Assembly (NCBI GenBank): GCA_946902985.2
Contig: OX336388.2
Span: 367,523,387-367,587,386 of the forward strand
Length of the DNA: 64,000 bases
Source of the DNA: Meconema thalassinum
Taxonomy: Eukaryota; Arthropoda; Insecta; Orthoptera; Tettigoniidae
Reading direction: 5' to 3'
The translations under genes and the position numbers were made by a program. This document shows, piece after piece, positions 22,193 to 32,019 of this stretch. Under the pieces are notes generated by a model that made no database searches, was not told the origin of the DNA, and worked only from the letters and a program-made list of their open reading frames with translations. Position 1 is the first letter of the stretch. Each line of letters opens with the position of its first letter.

Positions 22193-24400
22193 ACAAGCTG
22201 TACCCGGCATGCGTTGCAATGCCAATCAAAGAAAGTGTTGGCATTGTAATTTGGTTTCTTGAAGTGCTTTTGGATACACAATTTTTTCTTCAATTTCCGT
22301 TAACTGCCTCTAAGCTATCGTAAAATGGATTTACTAATTTTGAAACATTCGTGGGAGAGTGCGCAACAACTCACCAAAGTTTAATCGCAATCGGATGAAT
22401 GGTATATGAACGCAGATGGAACTTTGCTGAAACACTTCACGCGTCGTCACTCATTTGTTGCATCAACTCGTGCGCTACCTATTGTAAAATGGATTTACTA
22501 AGTCGAAAACCTTCCCTGGCGTATACACAACAATTCATCAAAGATTCATCGCAATCGGATGAATGGCATATGAACGCTTATGGCATTTTGTTTAAACGAT
22601 TCGCGCGCCGTCACTCATTTGTTGAATCAACTCGCGCGCTACCAATTGTACTGTGGATTTACTAAGTCAGAAACATTCCCTGCAGTGTGCACAACAACTC
22701 ACCCTAGTTTCATAACAATCGGATGAATGGTATATGAATGCAGATGGAACTTTGTTGAAACGGTCTGTGCGTCGTCACTCATTTGTTGAAACTACTCGTG
22801 CGCAACCCATTATACTATGGACTTACTAAATCAGAAACGTTCCCTACAGTGTGCACAATAACTCACCCAAGTTTCATCGCAATTGGATGAATAGTAGGCC
22901 TATATGAACGCGTACGGTACTTTGTTGAAACGCTTCGCGCGTCGTCGCTCATTTGTTGAATCTACTCGTGCGCTACCTATTGTAAAGTATATTTGCTAAG
23001 CCAGAATCCTTCCATAGAGTGTACTCAATATATCACCCAAGCGTCATCGCTATCGGACGAATGGTATATGAACGCATACGTGACTTTTTTGAAACACTTC
23101 GCGCGTCGTCGCTCATTTGTTGAATCTACACGTGCGCTTCCTATTGTAAAGTGGATTCACTCAGCCAGAAACCTTCCCAAAAGTGTACACAACATCTAGC
23201 CCAAGTTTCATAGCTATCGGACGAATGGTATATGAATGTATACGGGACTTTCTTGAAACGTTTTGCGTGTCGTCACTCATTTGTTGAATCTACTCGTGCG
23301 CTATCTAATGTGAAATGTATTTACTCACCCAAGTTTCATTGCTATCGGACGAATGGTGTATGAACACATACGGGACTTTGTTGAAACGGTGTGCGCGTCG
23401 TCGCTCAATTGTTGAATCTACTCGTGCGCTACCTATTGTAAAGTGGATATACTAAGCCAGAATCCTTCCTTAGCGTGTACTCAATATCTCACACAAGTTT
23501 CATTGCTATCGTACGAATGGTATATGAACACATACGGGACCTTGTTGAAACGCTTCGCGCGTCGTCGCTCATTTGTTGCATCTATTCGTGCGCTACCTAT
23601 TGTAAAGTGGATATACTAAGCCAGAATCCTTCCTTAGAATGTACTCAATATCTCACCCAAGTTTCATCGCTATCGGCCGAATGGTATATGAACGCATACG
23701 GGACTTTGTTGAAACGCTTCGCGCGTCGTAGCTCATTTGTTGAATCTAATTATTGTGTGCTGCCTATTGTAAAGTAGATTTACTAAGCCAGACACCTATC
23801 CTCGAGTGTACACAACATCTCACCGAAGTTTCATCCCTATCGGACTAATGGTATATGAACGGATACGTGACTTTGTTGAAACGCTTCGTGCGTCGTAGCT
23901 CATTTGTTGAATCTACTCGCGCGCTACCTATTGTAAAGTGGATTTACTAAGCCAGAAACCTTCCCTGAAGTGTAAACAACATCTAACCCAAGTTTCATAG
24001 CTATCGGACGAATGGTATATGAATGCATACGGGACTTTGTTGAAACGCTTTGCGTGTCGTCACTCATTTGTTGAATCTACTCATGCGCTATCTACTGTGA
24101 AATGTATTTACTAAGTTAGAAACCTTCCCTGGAGTGGAAACAACTTCTCACCCAAGTTTCATCGCAATCGGATGAAAGGTTTACGAACAAATACGGGACT
24201 GTGTCGAAATGCTTCGCGCGTCGTCGCTCATTTGTTGAATCTACTCGTGCGCTGCCTATTGTAAAATGGATTTACTAAGCCAGAAACCTTCCTTGGAGAA
24301 TACTCAACATCTCACCCAAGTTTCAGCGCAATCGGATGGGTGGTGTATGAACGCATAGGAGACATACACACCCACATACATACTATCAAGTAACATTGAT
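22193..24400 (+). repeat. G-2: ~165-bp tandem repeat array with AACAAG left end
   Basis: It starts ATTAACAAGCTGTACCCGGC followed by ATGCGTTGCAATGCC, which can pair GGCAT with ATGCC. About a dozen monomers of the G unit follow (GAACGCATACGGGACTTTGT, CGCGCGTCGTCGCTC, GTTGAATCTACTCGTGCGCT). It ends with AGGAGACATACACACCCACA and a short CATA run. The AACAAG start resembles F1-F3, so G may be the tandem core of a fourth related element. Reading frames inside (22399, 22993, 23475) are repeat shadows. Confidence 0.8.
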
Positions 24401-24401
24401 T

Positions 24402-24526
24402 TTTAGCCTACTTTTCACATTTTGCAAAAATGAGGAAAAAGTAGACTTATGAGATCGGGCAATTGTGTGTCTGTCTGTCTGTCTATCTGTCCTTCTGTCT
24501 GTCTGTCTGGCTGGCTGTCTGTCTGG

Positions 24527-24568
<42 letters not shown>

Positions 24569-25858
24569 ATCAACTCCTAAACGGCTGCAGCAATCGAAAC
24601 AAAATTAGGTAGGAGTAAAGATCTATACATGAATATCTCACGGCCATATTCGAAAATGATGTCAGTGCTACCAACTGCTGAAAAATCGCAATTGAAATTT
24701 GAGCTCAATGTTGGATATCATGGGAGGTATGAATGGGAGCTATTTCAAAATTGGCACACATATAAATAATTATATTGCAGTTTAATTTCCAGGAGGCCAT
24801 ACATAGCAGTGTGGCCAAGATGATTATAAGCCTGCTGATAGGTCCAATTTTCAAATGCATATAACTTCTACACTATCAATTGGATTTCAACCAAACTTCG
24901 TATGTGCTTTGTGTACATAAACAGATATGGCTGAGCGTATTCTTAAGAGCCACCAGAGCTGCCAACTGTTAATAAATGCTCTCAATTTATTTTACCCAAA
25001 TACCCATATATCATAAAGTATGCAAGCCGACAGCTTTAAACTATGCACACGTATAGTACCCGACATTCTAGATTAATTTGGAGTAACTAATGGACCTCAG
25101 TACTACCAACATGTTTCTAAGCCTGCTGATAGAACCAATTGTAAATACATGTAACTTCTACACTATCAATTGGATTTCAACCAAATTTCGTATGTGCCTT
25201 GTGTACTATAACAGATATGACTATGCGTATTCCTAGGAACAACCAGGGCTGCCAACTGTTTATAAATGCTGTCTCTATTTTTTACCCTAATATCAGTATA
25301 TCAGAAAGTATTCAAGCCAACAGCACTAAACTTTGCACACGTACAGTACCTTACATTCTAGATTAATTTGGAGTAATTAATATCCGTCAGTGCTTCCAAC
25401 ATGATTCTAAGCCTGCTGATTGGTCCAATTTTAAAATACATGTAACTTCTATACAAGTAATGGATTTCATCCAAAATTGGCTCAGCAATATATAATAATA
25501 GTTCAGATTATTTCTGATCAATACATGCATGACAATGTTGCCAACATGATTTTTCACGCGCTGTTAGATCCAATGTTTATCTGCATGTAACGTCCATGCT
25601 ATCCATTGGACTTCAGCCAAATTTTGTATTCTGTACCTTAAGAGATGGAACTAAGAATATATTCAGTCACCAGGGCTGCCAACTGTAGTGCTCTATTAGG
25701 CTACAATATGCCAGTTATATTTCGAACTAATAAGAAATTTCGTTATTACCAACTCAATTTCGTCATTATTCAAATTAGGTCCATATAGATTAATCATTGG
25801 AATGAATCTTACATTTCGAGAAAAGTAGGCTCTTTAGTTCGTCATTGAACTTCTTGTT
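24402..25858 (-). mobile_element. F1-4 HINE-like element, minus orientation, full-length
   Basis: The left end is TTTTAGCCTACTTTTCACAT, then the hairpin partner GAGGAAAAAGTAGACTTATG, GATCGGGCAA, long GTCT and GT microsatellites and CAACTCCTAAACGGCTGCAG. F1 core units follow in reverse. The right end is GAAAAGTAGGCTCTTTAGTT, CGTCATTGAACTTCTTGTT, whose complement forms AACAAG plus the hairpin AGTTC-AATGAC-GAACT. It abuts G-2 on the left. Confidence 0.82.
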
Positions 25859-25914
25859 ATATATATAGATACCTCAATAGGGGATGGGGTTTTCATAGTA
25901 ATTTTTATGTCAGG

Positions 25915-26639
25915 TTATCTGTTATATATAATCAAAATTTGACTCATCATCGCAGGGCTCAAACCACTAGACCTAGATAGCTGAAATTTTGCATGATGGT
26001 TTATCTGAGTATGTAGAGGCTCACTAAGAAACGGTTTTTGAAAATTCAATTTGTAAGTGACTTTTTTCGGCCCTTAGGCATTCACCATACAAAATTGACT
26101 CATCGACGCAGGGCTCAAACCACTAGACCTAGAAAGCTGAAATTTTGCATGTTGGTTGATCCGAGTAGGTAGAGGCCCACTAAGAAACGGTTTTGGAAAA
26201 TTGAATTTGTAAGGGACTTTTTTCGGCCCTTTGGAACTGAACAAGGACAGTCGTTAAAGAGTTCGGATTTAGCTCATTTTAATTCGCCAGATACGAGAAA
26301 CAATACTCGGAGGTCCTGTAGAGTCCCCGAAACACATTTTTTAAGTTCCTAAAATGAACGGTTTCGGAGATATTCCCAAATAACTGTGTTCCCTCTGAGA
26401 AACAGATCAACGTTACTATGGCAACCGCTGAAATTTCGCAGACCGGGGATAGTTTTCTGGCAATATCTCGAAAACCGTTCGTTTTAGGGCCTTAAAACGC
26501 GGGATTCGGTTCCCACTTCGTAGAAGTGGAAACTACGAACATTGCTCCTCGCATTGATACTCGCAAAAAGAGCTATATTCCATATTTCTACGAGCAAATC
26601 GACTTGGAAAGTCTCATCTATTATATATAATCCAAAATT
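25915..26639 (+). repeat. H repeat, one partial and one ~545-bp unit
   Basis: Units begin after TTATATATAATC and contain TTGACTCATC, CGCAGGGCTCAAACCACTAG, AGCTGAAATTTTGCATG, GTGACTTTTTTCGGCCC, AACAATACTCGGAGGTCCTG, TAACTGTGTTCCCTCTGAGA, CGAAAACCGTTCGTTTTAGG and TCTCATCTATTATATATAAT. The first unit is cut short near 26090, and the second runs to 26639 where an RT fragment starts. It is non-coding. Confidence 0.75.
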
Positions 26640-27313
26640 GTAGTGATGAGTTTGAAATAAACACAGGTGTCCGTCAAGGGGATGGGCTCTCCCCTTTACT
26701 TTTCAATTGTGCTCTTGAGAAAGTTGTCAGAGAATGGAGGAAAGCAGGTGCACCATCTCACCACCTGGGCCCAAAGATTAAGGGTATTGACTTAGATTGT
26801 CTAGCGTTTGCTGATGATTTAGCACTAATTGCCAAAAACGTCGCTGATGCACAGAAACAGCTTGTTATACTGGAGGAGCAAGCAGCCAAAATAGGACTAA
26901 AAATCTCCTATGAAAAAACTAAATTTATGACAAATATTAAGAATGGTCCACCTGAAATTGTCATTGGTATCAATAAGATTGCAAGAGTGAAAGAATTTAA
27001 ATACTTAGGTGAATGGATCACTGAAAATGGCAATGAAAGTAAATCTGTAGCATCACGAATTCAGAAAATGGAAATTGCTTTTCAACACACAAAGAATGTT
27101 TATAACAAAAAAAAGCTTGTCCTGGAACAACAAAATTCGTCATTACTATACAGTGATTAAACCTGAAGCTCTATATGCATCAGAAACGCTCAGTTTACAT
27201 CGTAAGACCTTAAAGGAAAAATTAGAGATTAAAGAAAGGAAAATCATGAGGAAAATCTTAGGGCCCAGAATTGTAAATGGCATACACTACCCCAAACCCA
27301 ACTCTGAAATTTA
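26640..27313 (+). pseudogene. non-LTR reverse transcriptase fragment, copy E (different family)
   Basis: In one frame from about 26654 it reads INTGVRQGDGLSPLLFNCAL, the RT fingers/palm motif. FADDLALIAKNVADAQKQL, the catalytic YxDD-equivalent, and KEFKYLGEWITENG follow. At 27160 the frame stops after LLYSD; homology continues one frame over as KPEALYASETLSLHR and KEKLEIKERKIMRKILGP. It is distinct from copies A-D. Both ends are truncated without a tail, unusual for a LINE insertion. It is bracketed by H repeats and replaces about 365 bp of H. Confidence 0.8.
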
Positions 27314-27975
27314 GTTTTCTGGCAATATCTCGAAAACCGTTCGTTTTAGGGCCTTAAAACGCGGGGTTCGGTTCCCACTTCGTGGAAGTGGAAACTACGA
27401 ACATTGTTCCTCGCATTGATACGCGCAAAAAGAGCTATATTCCATATTTCTACGAGCAAATCGACTTGGAAATTCTCATCTATTATATATAATCCAAAAT
27501 TGACTCATCACCGCAGGGCTAAAACCACTAGACCTAGAAAGCTGAAATTTTGCATGTTGGTTGATCTGAGTATGTAGAGGCCCACTAAGAAACGGTTTTG
27601 GAAAATTCAATTTGTAAGTGACTTTTTTCGGCCCTTTGGCAATGAGCATGGACAGTCGGTAAAAAGTTCGGATTTGGCTCATTTTAAGTCGCCAGATACG
27701 AGAAACAATACTCGGAGGTCCTGTAGAGTCCCCGAAACACACTTTTTAAGTTCCTAAAATGAACGGTTTCGGAGATATTCCCAAATAACTGTGTTCCCTC
27801 TGAGAAACAGATCAACGTTACTATGGCAACCACTGAAATGTCGCAGACCGGGGATAGTTTTCTGGCAATATATCGAAAACCGTTCGTTTTAGGTCCTTAA
27901 AACGCGGGGTTCGGTTCCCACTTCTAACCACGAACATTGCTTCTCGCATTGATACGCGTAAATTGAGCTATATTT
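27314..27975 (+). repeat. H repeat, partial and second unit
   Basis: H sequence resumes at TTTTCTGGCAATATCTCGAA, completes a unit at TCTATTATATATAATC (about 27490), then begins another unit running through GACTCATCACCGCAGGGCT to TTGATACGCGTAAATTGAGC, where it decays. The antisense frame at 27476-27742 is a shadow. Confidence 0.7.
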
Positions 27976-28410
27976 TATTTACAGAGGTGGCTTTTGGGGT
28001 CGGATACGATCGTGATTTTGAGTCTAATTTTATACTCTTTGAGCTAGTTATTGTAAGCGAGCTTTCAGATCTTTACTCTAATTTACAATGTTAAGATGCT
28101 TTCTATTTTGCACGGTATGCTTTCATTTTCGTTATAAATTTGTTCTTTGTTAACTGAATATTTTTGTTTGCCAAATTTGATCTGCTCTTTTTCGTTTTTT
28201 ACCATGATCAGCAAACCATATTCACAGTCGAATGAGTCGTATTCTACCGGCTGTCGCGTTATTTATTATTTTTTCGTAATTACTCTTACTGAGGAATTGG
28301 GCAAACTTATTTCAATAAAGTTGGTATTTTGTCTCTCACGGCCATTGAATCCCCGGACAAGTCACGGCTTAAACCTAGAAAAGTTGCTCAGTTGGACTAA
28401 TGGACTAATG
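27976..28410. other. no gene; unassigned sequence
   Basis: AT-rich. The 89-codon frame at 28147-28416 has no recognised motif and runs into LINE copy C. Confidence 0.3.
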
Positions 28411-29312
28411 GTGTAGCAGAAAAGAGGAGAATTGAAGCTTTTGAAATGTGGTGATACAGGAGAATGATGATCAGATGGGTAGATAGGGTAACAAATGAAG
28501 TGGTATTAAGATGAGTGGGAGAGGAGAGATTTTGGTTGGTTGGTTCCTTAGTTTAGGGGCTGCGACAACGCGGTCATGTAGCCCCGTGTACTTTGGGTGA
28601 GTGTAGAATCTGTCTGATAACCGGTGTTAATTGTGATGACTGTATTAGTGTGTGTATCTGTTTTTTTAATTCAAGTAGGGACTGCAACTTTGAATTTTCA
28701 AATAGTTCCTACTTTTGCCGCCAAACGCCACCGTCAACGACTACTAGGCCTAGTTCAGAACTAGCTACTAGACGCCACCGCAGTCGGCTCTTGGCAACGA
28801 ACGTAGCAACCAAAGAGCGTTGTTTACATTCTTAACCTATCCAATTTAGTTTCACACAGGTGTAATTAGTGGAAAGATCTTTAACATGCCATAAATCTAT
28901 GACATGGGACCGCCGGCTTTACTTCCCCTCCGAAGGAAGGCATACTGAGGGATTTTTAACGCTCTTAAAAAATCCGACGGCTTCGGCCGGGTTTGAACCC
29001 GCTATCTTGGGCATAGAAGCTCAGCATGCTACCGACTACGCCACCGAAGGAGAGATGTTTCTGGCGACTGCTAATGAAGAGAAGAAATAGGAGTGTAGGA
29101 CACATATTAAGACACCCAGGAATAGCAAGCTTTGTTATGGATGGGAGGGTCGCGGACTAGAACTGTAGGGGTAAACCAGGGTTAAACAGATTGCCTCGGG
29201 TGTAGTGTGTGGTTGCTATGTAGAGATGAAACGATTAGCTCAGGAGAGGGAGGTATGGAGGGCTGCATCAAACCAGTTAAAAAAAACTGAAGACTCAAAC
29301 AACAACAATCAG
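28411..29312 (+). pseudogene. LINE reverse transcriptase fragment, copy C, split by a SINE
   Basis: Same family as A, B and D. Left piece 28411-28530: GCAGAAAAGAGGAGAATTGA through GAGTGGGAGAGGAGAGAT (the AEKRRIEAFEMW region, with a stop in the RVGE block). Right piece 29048-29312: TTTCTGGCGACTGCTAATGA through AAACCAGTTAAAAAAAACTG and a CAAACAACAACAA tail. It has many stops and frame changes. Only the last 130 or so codons of the protein are represented. The intervening 517 bp are a SINE4. Confidence 0.8.
28531..29047 (-). mobile_element. SINE4, tRNA-derived, 517 bp, with target duplication
   Basis: AGGAGAGAT at 28522-28530 and 29048-29056 is the target duplication in LINE copy C. On the minus strand the SINE starts GGTGGCGTAGTCGGTAGCAT (A box) and has GGGTTCAAACCCGG (B box), then GTTAAAAATCCCTCAG and a long body ending GGAACCAACCAACCAAAA. 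A second copy lies at 60590-60980, and fragments at about 10450 and 37640. The body is longer than is usual for insect SINEs. Confidence 0.85.
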
Positions 29313-29472
29313 GAATTTTAATTACTTAGAGAGGCATGTGAGGCAAAAGGGTGGTCGGAGAATTTCAATCCCTGGGCTGTAACACTGGAAGAGACTGTAT
29401 ATTGTACATCAGCAGCCAAGGTGAGAGATATTTAACTATTGGTCTGTTAATAGCGATATGTTGACGTTCAAA

Positions 29473-30146
29473 TCTTGTAAATAAAAGTAAAAGTCTGTAT
29501 GTATGTATGTGGGTGGGTCTGTTCCGTATACAAATCTACACCGTTCCACCAATCTCAACCAAATTTTGCACACACATAGTTTAGGACCCAGAAAGAACCG
29601 CTGGCTACATGAATTTTCGATAGTCTTTCTCATTCTTGTGATGTCAGCCCTTTTGCACTCAAGCACAGGCTAATCAAATCATAAAATATACTCATTAAGG
29701 AATGGCAAGGCAGATAGTTTCCATGGCAACATAGCTTAAGTCGAGACACGGCCGTCTGGATGCCAGATGCGCTCTGCACTACCGGTATAGAAAATGAGCA
29801 TCAATACTTGAAATCCCGTTAGTTACTCACCTACTCACACAGCACTGTCAACCGAGTTTAGCATAACAAAGACTTGACACTATCTTCTACTATATATTTG
29901 TCAAATAACACTCACTCACTCACTCATTCATTCATCACGAAATCTCAGAAACCACCAAACGGATTGCAATGAAATTTGGTATGCTGCTTCCCCAAGGGCC
30001 GCAAATGCCCACAAAGAGAGGATTTTTGTATATTCAGGTTCTAAAGGGGGTGTTAAGGGGGTACACCTGCATTTCATTGAATAGCTATATCTCCCGATTG
30101 GTTTCATTGGAAGATGTGATACTCGGCACATAAACTCATCATTAAA
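29473..30146 (-). mobile_element. EC-2, distal part (D module) in minus orientation
   Basis: It starts with the inverted terminal segment TAAATAAAAGTAAAAGTCTG, then (TATG)n, GGTGGGTCTG, AACCGCTGGCTACATGAATT and GCACTCAAGCACAGGC, then enters C sequence (CACTCACTCACTCATTCATT, GGTATGCTGCTTCCCCAAGG). Interrupted at 30146 by F3-1. Its segment 29990-30040 is the uninterrupted paralogue of the F1-1 insertion site. 29313-29472 is unassigned. Confidence 0.75.
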
Positions 30147-32019
30147 AACAAGATGTTCAGGAAAGAACATATAGCCTACTTTATCCTAAATGCATGGGTA
30201 TTGTTATAACTCTTTGTTCTTTTCAAGGAGTATGATTGAATGTTGGTTGTAGTAGCTTGTTGAAATACAACGTGCTATAGGGATATTAAACATGAATATG
30301 AGGTGCCCTTTGCTAGTGCTACCTCTGTACCAAATTTCGTTCAATTCGGTTTCACCGTGTTTGAATTGATAGGGGGAATCGATTTGCACACATACTTGGC
30401 CACCATCTGCAAACTATTGGGCTGATGTTCTTGCAGTTTGATCGGAATATGTTTCCCACATAAAGATATGGTGTTGCAAAATTTGGTAGAGACTAGATTA
30501 TTAGGTTGGTCGTAATTACATTTTAGCTTTTAACATTTGGGTGGCCGCGATTACGTTTCCGTCAAGATAGCGGTGATATAAAACATGACACTGAGGTGCC
30601 CTTTGCTATTGCTACCTCTGTACCAAATTTCGTTCCATTCGGTTTCACCGTGTTCGAATTGATAAGGGGAATCGATTTTCGCACAAAGATGGCCGCCATC
30701 CGCAAAATTTAAGGCTGATGACCTATTAGTTTGGTCAAAGGATGCTCCCTCCATAAAGGTATATTTTTGCTAAATTTGCTACTAGAGATCGGATGATTAG
30801 GCTAATCGTAATTTGATTTAAGCTTTGAACATTTGTGTGGCCGCCATTACGTTTCTGTCAATATGGTGGCGATATAAATCATGACACTGAGATGACCTTT
30901 GCTAGTGCTATCTCTGTACCAAATTTCGTTCTATTCGGTTTCACCGTGTTTGAATTAATAGGGAGAATCGATTTTGAAACAAAGATGGCCGCCATCCGCA
31001 AACTATTAGGCGAATGACCTAATAGATTGGTCAAAGGATGCTCCCTCCATAAAGGTATGTAGTTGTAAAATTTGGTAGAGATCGGATGATTAGGTTAATC
31101 GTAATTTGATTTAAGCTTTGAACATTCGTGTGGCCGCCATTACGTTTACGTCAAGATGGTGGCGATATAAAACATGACACTGAGGTGCCCTTTGCTAGTG
31201 CTACCTCTGTACCAAATTTCGTTCCATTCGGTTCCACCGTGTTCGAATTAATAGGGGGAATCAATTTTGACATAAAGATGGCCGCCACCCGCAAACTATT
31301 AGGCTAATAACCTATTAGATTGGTCAAAGGATGCTCCCTCCATAAAGGTATGTAATTGCAAAATTTTGTAGAGATCGGATGATTAGGTTAATCGTAATTT
31401 GATTTAAGCTTTGAACATTCGTGTGGCCGCCATTACGTTTCTGTCAAGATGGCGGCGATATAAAACATGACACTGAGGTGCCCTTTGCTAGTGCTACCTC
31501 TGTACCAAATTTCGTTCCATTTGGTTTCACCGTGTTCGAATTAATAGGGGGAATCGATTTTCACACAAAGATGGCCGCCATCCGCAAACTATTACGCTGA
31601 TGACTTATTAATTTGGTCAAAGGATGCTCCCCCCACGAAGGTATGTTGTTGCAAAATTTGGTAGAGATCGGATGATTAGGTTAGTCGTAATTTGATTTAA
31701 GCTTTGAACATTTGTGTGGCCGCCATTACGTTTCCGTCAAGATGGCGGCGATATAAAGCATGACACTGAGGTGTCTTTGCTAGTGCTACCCTTGTACCAA
31801 ATTTCGTTCAATTCGCATTCACCATGTTCGAATTGATAGGGGGGGACAGACATTCAGAGTACACACACTCACACACACACAGACACACACACACACACAC
31901 ACAGACACACACACAGACTCACACACACACATACACACACACAGACAGACACACTTTTTTCGCCCTGTGTTGATCTCATAAGTCTACTTTCATTTTTTGC
32001 AAAAATCGAAAGTAGGCTA
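30147..32019 (+). mobile_element. F3-1 HINE-like element, full-length
   Basis: Left end AACAAG with hairpin ATGTTC-AGGAAA-GAACAT, then ATAGCCTACTTTATCC. The core is about five 290-300-bp units with TACCAAATTTCGTTCCATTC, CACCGTGTTCGAATTGATAG, AAAGATGGCCGCCATCCGCA, CATTACGTTTCCGTCAAGAT and GGCGGCGATATAAA. The right end has TTGATAGGGGGGGACAGACA, long CA/CACAGA microsatellites, GTTGATCTCATAAGTCTACT, and a hairpin closing GAAAGTAGGCT. The empty site at about 44185 reads CATT-A5-TAAGAAG, so insertion was into A5 with no clear target duplication. Confidence 0.85.

Noticed and set aside
22200..24400. Regularly spaced repeats resembling a CRISPR-like array
   Set aside because: Units are contiguous 165-bp degenerate monomers, spacers are not unique, and the genome is eukaryotic.
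28593..29090. Frames with LLATNVATKERC and ASAGFEPAILGIEAQHATDY
   Set aside because: They read through the SINE4 body and its inverted tRNA head; the FEPA segment is the complement of the B box.
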